Source: Mucilaginibacter yixingensis (GTDB lineage Bacteria > Bacteroidota > Bacteroidia > Sphingobacteriales > Sphingobacteriaceae). From it: a stretch of 64,000 nucleotides of DNA. The notes under the pieces were generated by a model that searched no databases, was not told the DNA's origin, and saw nothing but the letters and a program-made list of their open reading frames with translations. This document shows positions 54,611-63,822 of the stretch, in pieces. The stretch covers positions 2,790,001 to 2,854,000 of the forward strand of contig NZ_CP160205.1 of NCBI RefSeq assembly GCF_041080815.1, read 5' to 3'. The position numbers and the translations under genes are program-made. Position 1 is the stretch's first letter, and each line of letters opens with the position of its first letter.

Positions 54611-54645
54611 AAGGGCGTGGAGCATAAAGTTTCACGCCTTTTTTG
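54611..54645 (+). terminator. Terminator of the PL4 lyase gene
   Basis: GGCGTG (54614-54619) pairs with CACGCC (54633-54638), extended by A-T and G-T pairs, followed by a T-run. Confidence 0.75.
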
Positions 54646-54685
54646 TTGGTGGGTAACACGCTAAACGGTCTATTGTAAATGCTTC

Positions 54686-54715
54686 TTGCGCGCATAAAGC
54701 ATATTAATACCTTTG
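54686..54715 (+). promoter_or_regulatory. TTG-N19-TAnnTTTG promoter of nrtR
   Basis: TTG (54686-54688), 19 bp, then TACCTTTG (54708-54715). The start codon at 54720 begins 5 bp after the -7 element, so the message is predicted to be leaderless. Confidence 0.65.
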
Positions 54716-54719
54716 TAAC

Positions 54720-55406
54720 ATGCCGGCTTTGCAAAACATAAAAGTTGCCGTTGATGCGGTTGTTTTTGGTTATACATCTAAAGAAGGGCTATCGGTATTG
54801 CTTATCAAGCGTAATATTGATCCTTACAAAAATGCATGGGCTCTCCCCGGTGGTTTGGTAGGCGATGCCGAATCGCTTGAAGAAGCCGTTCAGCGCGAAC
54901 TGACCGAAGAAACCGGCGTCAACATCAATTATCTTGAACAGCTTTACAGCTTTGGCGCTCCAAACCGTGATCCGCGTAACCGTGTAGTATCAATTACTTA
55001 CTACGGCCTGGTTAAACCAGATGCCTTTGAGCTAAAGGCCGACACCGACGCCAGCGATGTAGCCTGGTTCAATATCAAAAATCTACCCAAACTGGCGTTT
55101 GATCATACCCAGATCATCAATGTCGCCCGTAACCGTTTAAAAAGCAAAATGCTTTATCAACCGGTTGGCTTTGAACTGCTGGAAGAAAAATTCCCCTTCT
55201 CTGAACTGGAAAAGCTGTATATGGCCGTTCTTGACCGCCCTATTGATCGCCGCAACTTTAAAAAGAAGATCATGAAGTTTGGCTTCCTTGAAGAAACCAC
55301 AGAGAAACAAATGCTTGATGGTGCCGGTCGCCCAGGCAATTTATTCCGGTTTAATCAGGCCAAGTATTTTCAGTTACAGAAAGACGGTATCGCTTTTGAA
55401 ATCTAG
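54720..55406 (+). CDS. nrtR: NrtR-type Nudix-domain transcriptional regulator
   Basis: A 228-residue repressor of NAD synthesis. Residues about 5-135 form a Nudix domain that senses ADP-ribose, with a complete Nudix box (GGLVGDAESLEEAVQREL then TEETGV). Residues about 145-228 form the C-terminal winged helix (FEFPFSELEKLYMAVLDRPIDRRNFKKK). NrtR releases DNA when ADP-ribose accumulates. It lies directly upstream of nadM and nadV, whose promoter carries a perfect palindrome, so local control is likely. The intact Nudix box means it could also hydrolyse its ligand, unlike studied non-catalytic NrtR proteins. Confidence 0.9.
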   Translation: MPALQNIKVAVDAVVFGYTSKEGLSVLLIKRNIDPYKNAWALPGGLVGDAESLEEAVQRELTEETGVNINYLEQLYSFGAPNRDPRNRVVSITYYGLVKPDAFELKADTDASDVAWFNIKNLPKLAFDHTQIINVARNRLKSKMLYQPVGFELLEEKFPFSELEKLYMAVLDRPIDRRNFKKKIMKFGFLEETTEKQMLDGAGRPGNLFRFNQAKYFQLQKDGIAFEI

Positions 55407-55458
55407 CGCTTAAACTTCTACCCCATTTTATTTAGCATAGAAAACTTTAAAAAATAAT

Positions 55459-55489
55459 TTGTGTATTAAAAACGCATATTTATATTTGC
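55459..55489 (+). promoter_or_regulatory. TTTG-N19-TAnnTTTG promoter of nadM
   Basis: TTTG (55459-55462), 19 bp, then TATATTTG (55482-55489), an exact match to the Bacteroidota consensus. The ATG is 24 bp downstream of the -7 element. Confidence 0.75.
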
Positions 55490-55511
55490 GTTATAATTAC
55501 GCAAATATAAA
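55481..55511. promoter_or_regulatory. Putative NrtR operator overlapping the nadM promoter
   Basis: A 12-bp perfect inverted repeat (TTATATTTGCGT and ACGCAAATATAA) with a 7-bp spacer. Its left arm covers the -7 element and its right arm the expected start, so a bound repressor would block polymerase directly. Confidence 0.75.
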
Positions 55512-55513
55512 TT

Positions 55514-56413
55514 ATGAAAACAGGAGTTATCATCGCCCGCTTCCAGACACCGTACCTGCACGATGGACACCGCGAGTTAATCAGACAGGTAGCCGCCAAC
55601 CATACCAAACTCATCATCCTGCTGGGTGTTAGTCCGATAATGGGCAGCCGCAAAAACCCCTACGATTACTACACCCGCGAAAAGATGATCAAGAAAGACT
55701 ACCCTGATATTATTGTGCTACCGATAAGTGATCATCCTAGCGACCGCATTTGGTCTGAAAGTCTGGATAACCTCCTGAAAAGCGTATTCCCGACAGAACA
55801 ATTCTGCCTGTACGGCAGCAGAGATAGCTTTATCCCCTACTATGCTGGCCGCTTTGAAACAGTGGAACTGCCTGAGCATGGCGATTATAATGCTACAGAA
55901 CTGCGCCGGCAGTATGCCGATAAGGTATTTGATTCAAATGATTTTCGTGCCGGTATTCTCTACGCCTACTATAACCAATACACCAAAGTTTACCCTACTG
56001 TAGACGTGGCCGCTTTTCGTAATAACCGCACAGAATTGCTGTTAGGCAAAAAGGCAACCAACAACAAGTGGCGGTTTATTGGCGGTTTTGCTGATCCGGA
56101 AGATCCAGATTATGAAAGCGCCGCCCTGCGTGAGTTGGTGGAAGAATGTGGCGATATTGAAGTTGGCGAAATGACATACGAGACATCGCGCAAGATTAAC
56201 GACTGGCGATACCGCAACGAGGCCGACAAGATCATCACCCTGCTCTTTAGCTGTGATTTTATACAGGGAGAGCCATCGGCCAAGGATGACATCATCGACC
56301 TGAACTGGTTTAAGCTTACAGATTTGCCACAAATGAAAGTTGCCTGCCTGTTAAGCGACGAGCACCACGAATTATTTGACTTTATCTTATCTAAATACCT
56401 TAAAAACGAATAG
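55514..56413 (+). CDS. nadM: Bifunctional NMN adenylyltransferase / Nudix hydrolase
   Basis: A 299-residue two-domain enzyme. The N-terminal nucleotidyltransferase (residues about 1-170) carries GVIIARFQTPYLHDGHREL, with the H-x-G-H nucleotide-binding motif, and joins ATP and NMN to make NAD. The C-terminal Nudix domain (about 185-299) has an intact box, DPDYESAALRELVEECGD, and hydrolyses ADP-ribose or NAD derivatives. This fusion is known from other bacterial NadM proteins. The nadV gene starts 2 bp after its stop, so the two are translationally linked. Confidence 0.93.
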   Translation: MKTGVIIARFQTPYLHDGHRELIRQVAANHTKLIILLGVSPIMGSRKNPYDYYTREKMIKKDYPDIIVLPISDHPSDRIWSESLDNLLKSVFPTEQFCLYGSRDSFIPYYAGRFETVELPEHGDYNATELRRQYADKVFDSNDFRAGILYAYYNQYTKVYPTVDVAAFRNNRTELLLGKKATNNKWRFIGGFADPEDPDYESAALRELVEECGDIEVGEMTYETSRKINDWRYRNEADKIITLLFSCDFIQGEPSAKDDIIDLNWFKLTDLPQMKVACLLSDEHHELFDFILSKYLKNE

Positions 56414-56415
56414 CT

Positions 56416-57837
56416 ATGAAACGCGAGAACCTGATTTTGCTGGCAGATGCCTACAAATATGCTCACCATAAATTTTATATTCCGGGCACTACCAATATTT
56501 ATAGTTACCTGGAGAGTCGTGGTGGTTGGTTTGATGAAACTGTTTTCTTCGGGTTGCAATACTTTTTAAAAGAATACCTGCAGGGCCAGGCTTTTACACA
56601 GGTTGACCTGGATGAGGCTGATGTATTTTTAAAACAAGTATTCGGTCGCGATGACGTATTCGATCGTTCTAAATTCCAGTACATCTTAGATAAATACGAT
56701 GGCCGCTTGCCCGTAAGGATAAAAGCTGTGCCCGAAGGAACCGTTGTGCCTACCAGCAACGTACTCATGACCATTGAAAACACCGACCCGGAGTGCTACT
56801 GGCTCACCAACTTCCTGGAAACCCTGTTAATGCAGGTTTGGTACCCCTGCACTGTAGCTACGCTAAGTCATGAGGTGCGCAAAACAGTAACCCGGTTCTA
56901 CAATGAAACTGCCACCGAAGGCGCCGAGGCAGGCATTGATTTTGTACTGAATGATTTCGGTTTCCGTGGTGTAAGCAGCGTAGAGAGCGCCAAATTGGGT
57001 GGAGCGGCACATCTGCTTAACTTTAGTGGTAGCGATACACTGGCAGGATCTGGCATGGCTATTAAATACTATGCGGCCGAGAAGGTTTACGGACAAAGCA
57101 TCCCAGCCACAGAGCACAGCATTTGCACCCTGCTGGGCGAAGAAGGCGAATTGGAAGTTTTTAAACACGTACTGCGTAGCTTCCCTACTGGTGTGGTAGC
57201 TTGCGTGTCTGACAGCTACAACATCTTCCGTGCTTGCGAAGAGTATTGGGGCACCGAACTGCGCGACGAAATACTAAACCGCCAGGGAACGTTAGTGATC
57301 CGCCCTGATAGTGGCGACCCGGTGATGACCCTATTGCGCATCTTTGAAATATTGTTTGATAAGTTTGGCTACACCGTAAACAGCAAAGGCTACAAGGTGC
57401 TGCCTCCACAAATAAGGGTTATTCAGGGCGATGGTGTGAACTATAAAGAAATCATCACCATTTATAACGCCTTGAAAGACCATGGCATTAGCGCAGAGAA
57501 CCTGGTACTGGGCATGGGCGGTGCGCTCCTGCAAAAGGTAGATAGAGACACACAAAAGTTTGCATTAAAATGTAGCAGCGCCATCATTAACGGGCAGGAA
57601 GTGAATGTAGAAAAGCGTCCTACAGAAATGGATGCGCAGGGCAACATCAGCGGCAGCTTCAAAAAAAGCAAAGGTGGCAGGCTTAAACTGGTAAAAACAA
57701 ATGGAACATTCAAAACCATCAATCAAAACGAGCCAGATAATCTGCCAGATCAACTGCACATCGTATTTGAAAATGGCCAGCTGGTTAATCCTGTTACTTT
57801 TGAGCAGATAAAAGCCAATATAAAAGCATCAAACTAA
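56416..57837 (+). CDS. nadV: Nicotinamide phosphoribosyltransferase
   Basis: A 473-residue cytoplasmic enzyme that joins nicotinamide and PRPP to give NMN, the first step of one-step nicotinamide salvage. The family shows in LADAYKYAHHKFYIPGTTNIYSYLESRGG, GFRGVSSVESAKLGGAAHLLNFSGSDT and VIRPDSGDPVMTLLRIF, with the active-site loop WYPCTVATLSHEVRK. It starts 2 bp after nadM, so the product NMN goes directly to NadM. Confidence 0.95.
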   Translation: MKRENLILLADAYKYAHHKFYIPGTTNIYSYLESRGGWFDETVFFGLQYFLKEYLQGQAFTQVDLDEADVFLKQVFGRDDVFDRSKFQYILDKYDGRLPVRIKAVPEGTVVPTSNVLMTIENTDPECYWLTNFLETLLMQVWYPCTVATLSHEVRKTVTRFYNETATEGAEAGIDFVLNDFGFRGVSSVESAKLGGAAHLLNFSGSDTLAGSGMAIKYYAAEKVYGQSIPATEHSICTLLGEEGELEVFKHVLRSFPTGVVACVSDSYNIFRACEEYWGTELRDEILNRQGTLVIRPDSGDPVMTLLRIFEILFDKFGYTVNSKGYKVLPPQIRVIQGDGVNYKEIITIYNALKDHGISAENLVLGMGGALLQKVDRDTQKFALKCSSAIINGQEVNVEKRPTEMDAQGNISGSFKKSKGGRLKLVKTNGTFKTINQNEPDNLPDQLHIVFENGQLVNPVTFEQIKANIKASN

Positions 57838-58361
57838 AATACGCCCTCCTGATTTGATGATAAATGGCGCCATCAATATAATTCTACTAAAAGGCCGAAT
57901 TTAACGTTATAAAAAAGTGAGACATTGCGCCAACATAACCTTTTTATAATGCCAAATAATCATGCCACTTAGCTGCATAAAATCAACCTGAAAATATCTA
58001 CTTAAACGATCAACTTTTTTACCAGAAGCCAACATTTACGACGTTTTTTTGACCCTTTATTATGCACGCATAAAAACTAAACCGTAGACCATTTTGAACT
58101 TTGGTATAGATACGTGCAATAATTATTCTTAAATATAATAAAAAACAAGAATATAATTCCATTAATTAAAATAAAACGAAATTTAATTTCAAATTTAAAT
58201 TTCACATTTCCGCTATTGACTAAAAAAAGGCATCTACCTATCTTACAGTTATTAAATTTATAACAAACCTAACTCAGCCTGTTAAAAGTGTTATACCCTG
58301 AAAGACCGCACCGGTCTGCCGGTTTATTTTTAACAAAAGAGTAACGATAAAAAGATAACAA
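57838..58361. other. 524-bp region between nadV and ilvD
   Basis: AT-rich with no gene of normal size. A tiny Ile/Leu-rich frame (57857-57904) reads MINGAINIILLKGRI, of interest as a possible ilv leader peptide but far from ilvD. Inverted repeats include TTATAAAAA/TTTTTATAA (57907-57949). Near ilvD, ACCGG-TCTG-CCGGT (58310-58323) followed by TTATTTTT could be an attenuating terminator. Confidence 0.45.
58310..58331 (+). terminator. Possible attenuator hairpin upstream of ilvD
   Basis: ACCGG (58310-58314) and CCGGT (58319-58323) around TCTG form a short GC-rich hairpin with a T-rich tail, 30 bp before the ilvD ATG. A 5-bp stem is marginal. Confidence 0.35.
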
Positions 58362-60068
58362 ATGGCTCAGACAGAAACCGCTGAAAACACCGTATTAAAC
58401 AAGTACAGCAGAACGCTTACTCAAGACCCTACGCAACCAGCTGCACAGGCTATGCTTTACGGAATTGGTTTAACCGATGACGATATGAAGAAAGCACAGG
58501 TGGGCATTGCCAGCATGGGTTATGATGGCAACACCTGTAACATGCACCTGAATGATCTGGCTAAGATTGTGAAAGACAGTACTTGGGAAAACGATTTGGT
58601 GGGCCTGATTTTCCATACCATTGGCGTGAGCGACGGTATGAGCAACGGTACTGAAGGTATGCGTTACTCGCTGGTGAGCCGTGATGTTATTGCTGATTCT
58701 ATTGAGGCCGTTGCCGGTGCTCAGTATTATGATGGTATCATCACCCTGCCAGGTTGCGATAAAAACATGCCAGGCTCGTTAATTGCTATGGGTCGTTTAA
58801 ACCGTCCGTCTATCATGGTTTACGGTGGTACCATTAAACCTGGTCACTGGAAAGGTGAGGATCTGAACATTGTATCGGCGTTTGAAGCATTAGGTAAAAA
58901 ATTAGCCGGCACCATCAGCGATGAGGATTTCATCGGCGTGGTTAAAAACGCTTGTCCAAGCGCGGGCGCCTGTGGTGGTATTTATACCGCTAACACTATG
59001 GCTTCGGCTATCGAGGCGATGGGTATGAGCTTACCTTACTCATCATCAAACCCTGCTTTGAGCGAAGAGAAAAAACAAGAATGTATTGCTGCCGGTAAAG
59101 CCATTAAAGTATTACTGGAAAAAGATATTAAGCCAAGCGACATTATGACCCGCGCGGCATTTGAGAACGCTATTGTTACCATTATGGTACTGGGCGGCTC
59201 AACCAACGCAGTGCTGCATTTAATTGCCATGGCTAAAGCTGTTGGCGTAAAACTGACTCAAGACGACGTTCAGTCTGTAAGTAACCGCATCCCGGTATTG
59301 GTGGATATGAAACCAAGCGGTAAATACCTGATGGAAGACCTGCACAAAGTTGGCGGTGTACCAGCGGTAATGAAATACCTGTTAAACGTTGGTTTAATTG
59401 ATGGCACTTGTTTAACCGTTACCGGTAAAACCCTTGCAGAAAACCTGGCCGACGTACCAGCGCCAGACTTTGACGCACAAAAAATTATTATGCCTGTAGA
59501 AAAACCGGTTAAAGCTACCGGTCACCTGCATATTTTATATGGAAACCTTGCCGAAGGCGGTAGCGTGGCCAAAATCACCGGTAAAGAAGGAGAGCGCTTT
59601 GTAGGCCCTGCCCGTGTATTTGACGGTGAGTTTGAACTGATTAATGGCATCCAGAGCGGCCGAGTCAAAGCCGGTGATGTGGTAGTGATCCGCAACGTGG
59701 GTCCGAAAGGCGCACCGGGTATGCCGGAGATGCTGAAACCAACATCGGCCATTTTTGGGGCAGGTTTGGGTGCATCGGTAGCGCTGATCACCGACGGCCG
59801 TTTTAGCGGCGGTACCCACGGTTTTGTGGTAGGCCACATCACCCCAGAGGCATTTGAAGGCGGCACCATCGGTATTGTTAAGGACAATGACATCATTGAG
59901 ATTGACGCCATTACCCGCACCATGGTACTGAAAGTGAGCGACGAAGAGATTGCCGCCCGTAAAGCAGCCTGGAAACAACCGGCATTGCGCGTAACCAAAG
60001 GCCTGCTTTATAAATATGCCAAAACCGTAAGCTCAGCTGCAGACGGCTGTGTAACGGATGAGTTTTAA
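58362..60068 (+). CDS. ilvD: Dihydroxy-acid dehydratase
   Basis: A 568-residue iron-sulfur enzyme that dehydrates dihydroxy-isovalerate and dihydroxy-methylvalerate to the keto acids of valine and isoleucine. Cluster ligands and signatures are [46 protein letters not shown] and [17 protein letters not shown]. It opens an operon with ilvB 64 bp downstream. Regulation may involve a leader hairpin. Confidence 0.97.
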   Translation: MAQTETAENTVLNKYSRTLTQDPTQPAAQAMLYGIGLTDDDMKKAQVGIASMGYDGNTCNMHLNDLAKIVKDSTWENDLVGLIFHTIGVSDGMSNGTEGMRYSLVSRDVIADSIEAVAGAQYYDGIITLPGCDKNMPGSLIAMGRLNRPSIMVYGGTIKPGHWKGEDLNIVSAFEALGKKLAGTISDEDFIGVVKNACPSAGACGGIYTANTMASAIEAMGMSLPYSSSNPALSEEKKQECIAAGKAIKVLLEKDIKPSDIMTRAAFENAIVTIMVLGGSTNAVLHLIAMAKAVGVKLTQDDVQSVSNRIPVLVDMKPSGKYLMEDLHKVGGVPAVMKYLLNVGLIDGTCLTVTGKTLAENLADVPAPDFDAQKIIMPVEKPVKATGHLHILYGNLAEGGSVAKITGKEGERFVGPARVFDGEFELINGIQSGRVKAGDVVVIRNVGPKGAPGMPEMLKPTSAIFGAGLGASVALITDGRFSGGTHGFVVGHITPEAFEGGTIGIVKDNDIIEIDAITRTMVLKVSDEEIAARKAAWKQPALRVTKGLLYKYAKTVSSAADGCVTDEF

Positions 60069-60070
60069 CA

Positions 60071-60113
60071 AACCAGGATTTAACGAATTTTTAGGATTTA
60101 CAGGATTTTAATC
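60071..60113. repeat. Short AGGATTTA-type repeat between ilvD and ilvB
   Basis: AACCAGGATTTAACGAATTT followed by TTAGGATTTACAGGATTTTA contains three AGGATTT copies. It resembles a simple dispersed repeat found in several Bacteroidota genomes (recalled, not checked). Confidence 0.45.
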
Positions 60114-60132
60114 CAGAGAAAATAAAAAAATT

Positions 60133-61875
60133 ATGGAAGCAACACAAACCGCTCCAAAAACGGCAGACTCGGCACCTAAAGAAACTGTAGAAGTTTCTGG
60201 CTCGGTAGCTTTATTAGAGTCTCTTATTGCAGAGGGTACAGATACCATCTTCGGTTATCCGGGTGGTGCTATTATGCCCATCTACGATGCCTTGTATGAT
60301 TATAATGAGAAACTAAACCACGTACTGGTGCGTCATGAGCAAGGCGGCATTCATGCCGGTCAGGGTTATGCACGTACATCTGGTAAAGTGGGTGTAGTAT
60401 TTGCTACCAGCGGCCCGGGCGCTACCAACCTGGTAACCGGTTTGGCCGATGCGCAGATTGACAGCACTCCGCTGGTATGTATTACAGGTCAGGTATTTGC
60501 TCACCTGCTGGGTACCGATGCATTTCAGGAGACAGACGTAATTAACATTACTACCCCGGTAACCAAATGGAACTACCAGGTAACTGATGCACGCGAAATT
60601 CCTGAAGTAATTGCCAAAGCATTTTACATTGCCAGAAGCGGTCGCCCGGGTCCGGTGTTGATTGATATCACCAAGAACGCGCAGATCCAGAAATTTGATT
60701 TCGCTGGCTATACACCTTGTAACCACATCCGCAGCTATCGTCCTAAACCAATTGTTCGCCCACAGTATATTGCTCAGGCGGCAGAATTGATCAATAAGGC
60801 CGAGAAACCATTCATCCTGTTTGGTCAGGGTGTAATTTTAGGCGAGGCTGAGGCTGAATTTAAAGCATTTGTAGAAAAAAGCGGTATCCCTGCTGCATGG
60901 ACAGTGTTAGGTGCAGGCGCCATTCCTACAGATCACCCGTTAAACGTAGGTATGCTGGGGATGCACGGTAACTACGGCCCTAACGTACTGACTAACGAGT
61001 GTGACGTACTGATTGCCATCGGCATGCGTTTTGACGACCGTGTAACCGGTCGCCTGGATAAATATGCTAAACAGGCACAGGTAATTCACCTGGATATTGA
61101 TCCGGCAGAGATTGACAAAAACGTAAAAACAACCGTACCTGTTTGGGGCGATTGTAAAGAGACTCTACCCCTGCTTACTGAATTGGTTGAGCAGAAAGAG
61201 CATACTGCCTGGGTAGCTAAATTTAACGATTATACCCGCCAGGAAGTTGAAGCCGTTATTCATAACGAACTGAACCCAACAACAGAAGAGTTGACCATGG
61301 GCGAGGTAGTAAAATATCTGAACGAACTGAGCGGTGGTGAAGCTATAATTGTAACCGACGTAGGCCAGCACCAAATGGTAGGCTGTCGTTACGCCAAGTT
61401 CAACAAAACCCGCAGCAACGTAACCAGCGGTGGTTTGGGTACCATGGGCTTCGCACTGCCTGCCGCAATCGGCGCTAAATTTGGTGCACAGGATCGCGCT
61501 GTAGTAGCTATCATCGGCGACGGCGGCTTCCAGATGACTTTACAGGAACTAGGTACCGTAATGCAAAGCGGTGTAGATATCAAGATCCTGATCCTCAACA
61601 ACCGTTTCCTGGGTATGGTTCGCCAGTGGCAGGAACTGTTTAACGATCGTCGTTACTCTTTCGTGGATATCCAAAGCCCTGATTTTGTTCGTCTGGCATC
61701 AGCCTATGGCGTTGAAGGCAAAACTGTTTCAGAACGTTCTATACTGAAAGATTCCCTGAAAGAAATGCTGGATCACAAAGGCTCTTACCTGCTGGAAGTG
61801 ATGGTTACCAAAGAGAACAACGTATTCCCGATGGTACCTCAAGGTTGCAGCGTAAGCGAGATCAGGTTAAAATAA
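60133..61875 (+). CDS. ilvB: Acetolactate synthase, large (catalytic) subunit
   Basis: A 580-residue thiamine diphosphate enzyme condensing pyruvate to acetolactate or with 2-ketobutyrate. The catalytic Glu is in HVLVRHEQGGIHAGQGYARTSG, and the ThDP/Mg motif is GDGGFQMTLQELGTVMQSG followed by NN. FAD-binding segments (LGMHGNYGPNVLTNECDVLI, GMRFDDRVTGRL) are present. It is second in the ilv operon, followed by ilvN. Confidence 0.97.
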   Translation: MEATQTAPKTADSAPKETVEVSGSVALLESLIAEGTDTIFGYPGGAIMPIYDALYDYNEKLNHVLVRHEQGGIHAGQGYARTSGKVGVVFATSGPGATNLVTGLADAQIDSTPLVCITGQVFAHLLGTDAFQETDVINITTPVTKWNYQVTDAREIPEVIAKAFYIARSGRPGPVLIDITKNAQIQKFDFAGYTPCNHIRSYRPKPIVRPQYIAQAAELINKAEKPFILFGQGVILGEAEAEFKAFVEKSGIPAAWTVLGAGAIPTDHPLNVGMLGMHGNYGPNVLTNECDVLIAIGMRFDDRVTGRLDKYAKQAQVIHLDIDPAEIDKNVKTTVPVWGDCKETLPLLTELVEQKEHTAWVAKFNDYTRQEVEAVIHNELNPTTEELTMGEVVKYLNELSGGEAIIVTDVGQHQMVGCRYAKFNKTRSNVTSGGLGTMGFALPAAIGAKFGAQDRAVVAIIGDGGFQMTLQELGTVMQSGVDIKILILNNRFLGMVRQWQELFNDRRYSFVDIQSPDFVRLASAYGVEGKTVSERSILKDSLKEMLDHKGSYLLEVMVTKENNVFPMVPQGCSVSEIRLK

Positions 61876-61881
61876 GTCAAA

Positions 61882-61911
61882 CTCCTTCAACCCTACCCGA
61901 AAAGGGAGGCT
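61882..61911. repeat. Degenerate C-rich repeat between ilvB and ilvN
   Basis: CTCCTTCAACCCTACCCGAA followed by AAGGGAGG resembles one arm of the C-rich family found at 34088 and 63693. Confidence 0.35.
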
Positions 61912-61925
61912 TAAAATGACAAAAA

Positions 61926-62528
61926 ATGAGCACGCAAGACATTAAACAGGAATATAACATCACGGTTTACACTGAAAACCAAATTGGTTTGCTGAACCGT
62001 ATTGCCATCATCTTTACCCGTCGTAAGATCAATATCGATAGCCTGAATACTTCGCCGTCTGAAATTGACAGCATTCACCGCTTCAATATTGTGATTACCG
62101 AGCACGAGGATGTGGTACGTAAACTTTGCCGCCAGATTGAAAAACAGGTAGAAGTATTAAAAGTATACTATCATACTAATGAAGACGTTATCTGGCAGGA
62201 GCTGGCACTTTATAAAGTGCCAACCGATGTAATTGCCGAGAAAGCCAGCGTTGAGCGCCTACTGCGCGAAAACGGCGCCCGTGTAGTGGTAATTCGCAAA
62301 GATTATACGATATTTGAAACCACTGGTCACCGCGAAGAAACCGATAACTTAACAAAAGTATTGCAACAATATGGTCTGATCGAGTTTGTTCGGTCGGCAC
62401 GTGTGGCTATTATTAAAGATAGCGAAGGTTTCAACCGCAAACTACGTGAGTTTGAACGCCTTGAACCAGGCGAAGACGTGATTGAGAACGAGTTTCTTAA
62501 TCAGGGACAGAAAGTGTTCAGCATGTGA
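61926..62528 (+). CDS. ilvN: Acetolactate synthase, small (regulatory) subunit
   Basis: A 200-residue regulatory subunit that confers valine feedback inhibition on IlvB. The N-terminal ACT domain (about 8-85) shows NITVYTENQIGLLNRIAIIFTRRKINIDSLN, and a second regulatory domain fills residues about 95-180 (LRENGARVVVIRKDYTIFETTG). At 200 residues it is somewhat longer than the 160-residue IlvH of E. coli. Confidence 0.94.
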   Translation: MSTQDIKQEYNITVYTENQIGLLNRIAIIFTRRKINIDSLNTSPSEIDSIHRFNIVITEHEDVVRKLCRQIEKQVEVLKVYYHTNEDVIWQELALYKVPTDVIAEKASVERLLRENGARVVVIRKDYTIFETTGHREETDNLTKVLQQYGLIEFVRSARVAIIKDSEGFNRKLREFERLEPGEDVIENEFLNQGQKVFSM

Positions 62529-62631
62529 GTTAAAGATCGAACATTAAAGATCATCTAAAAAGTAAACATTAAATCAACATAAAAGCACCGGTGCAATCAA
62601 AAACCCATCGGTGTAATTTAAATTTAAAACA

Positions 62632-63690
62632 ATGGCAAAATTAAATTTCGGCGGTACCGAAGAAAACGTAGTAACCCGCGACGAGTTCCCGTTAGCAAAA
62701 GCACAGGAAGTTCTGGCAAATGAAACTATCGCCGTAATCGGTTATGGTGTACAAGGCCCGGGCCAGGCTCTTAATCAAAAAGACAATGGCATCAACGTAA
62801 TCGTTGGTCAGCGTAAAAACTCTAAAACTTGGGATAAAGCTATCGCTGATGGTTTTGTACCGGGTGAGACCCTTTTTGAAATTGAAGAAGCTTTAGAGCG
62901 TGGTACTATCATTTGCTACCTGTTGAGCGACGCCGCACAGATTGAACTGTGGCCAACCGTTAAAAAACACTTAACTCCAGGTAAAGCCCTGTATTTCTCT
63001 CACGGCTTTGGTATCACTTTCAACGAGCAGACTGGCATCGTTCCTCCTGCTGATGTTGACGTGTTCCTGGTTGCTCCTAAAGGTTCTGGTACTTCACTGC
63101 GCCGTATGTTCCTGCAAGGCCGTGGCTTGAACTCAAGCTTCGCTATCTTCCAGGATGCTACCGGTAAAGCTAAAGACCGCGTTATTGCTTTAGGTATCGC
63201 TGTAGGTAGCGGTTACCTGTTTGAAACTGACTTCAAAAAAGAAGTATTCAGCGACTTAACTGGCGAGCGTGGTACCCTGATGGGTTGTATCCAGGGCGTA
63301 TTTGCTGCTCAGTACGAAGTATTACGTAGCAATGGCCACTCACCTTCTGAGGCTTTCAACGAAACTGTAGAAGAATTAACTCAGTCATTAATGCCACTGG
63401 TTGCAGAAAACGGTATGGACTGGATGTATGCTAACTGTTCTACCACTGCTCAGCGCGGTGCGTTAGACTGGTGGAAAAAATTCCGTGACGCTACTAAACC
63501 AGTTTTCGAAGATCTGTACAAAAGCGTTGCTACCGGTCAAGAGTCTCAGCGTTCTATCGACCTGAACAGCCAGCCAGATTACCGCGAGAAACTGAACGAA
63601 GAACTGCGTGAACTGCGCGAAAGCGAAATGTGGCAAGCAGGTAAAACCGTTCGCAGCCTGCGTCCTGAAAACCAGGTTGTAGAAGCGTAA
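62632..63690 (+). CDS. ilvC: Ketol-acid reductoisomerase
   Basis: A 352-residue NADPH/Mg enzyme converting acetolactate or acetohydroxybutyrate to the dihydroxy acids. The Rossmann motif is IAVIGYGVQGPGQALN, the substrate-binding segment is FSHGFGITFNEQTGIVPPADVDV then FLVAPKGSGTSLRRMF, and the metal-binding part is DLTGERGTLMGCIQGVFAAQYE and ETVEELTQSL. The length and the divergent sequence fit the Bacteroidota class I branch. A composite C-rich repeat follows between it and leuC. Confidence 0.95.
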   Translation: MAKLNFGGTEENVVTRDEFPLAKAQEVLANETIAVIGYGVQGPGQALNQKDNGINVIVGQRKNSKTWDKAIADGFVPGETLFEIEEALERGTIICYLLSDAAQIELWPTVKKHLTPGKALYFSHGFGITFNEQTGIVPPADVDVFLVAPKGSGTSLRRMFLQGRGLNSSFAIFQDATGKAKDRVIALGIAVGSGYLFETDFKKEVFSDLTGERGTLMGCIQGVFAAQYEVLRSNGHSPSEAFNETVEELTQSLMPLVAENGMDWMYANCSTTAQRGALDWWKKFRDATKPVFEDLYKSVATGQESQRSIDLNSQPDYREKLNEELRELRESEMWQAGKTVRSLRPENQVVEA

Positions 63691-63692
63691 TA

Positions 63693-63800
63693 GCCTCACC
63701 TAAATCCTCTCCAAAGGAGAGGACTTCAAAAAGCCGACGGCTTTAATAAATTTATCCTTACTCAAAGCCCCTCTCCCCTGGAGAGGGGTTGGGGTGAGGC
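63693..63800. repeat. Composite C-rich repeat between ilvC and leuC
   Basis: The outer ends GCCTCACC (63693-63700) and GGTGAGGC (63793-63800) are inverse. Inner hairpins TCCTCTCC-AAA-GGAGAGGA (63705-63723) and CCCCTCTCC-CCT-GGAGAGGGG (63769-63789) flank a small AAAGCCG/CGGCTTT hairpin (63730-63744). The layout parallels the element at 34088. Confidence 0.7.
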
Positions 63801-63822
63801 AAAAAGACACACAATCAAACAA

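Noticed and set aside
57838..58361. Riboswitch upstream of ilvD
   Set aside because: No known riboswitch core was recognised; only a marginal hairpin and a tiny frame are present.
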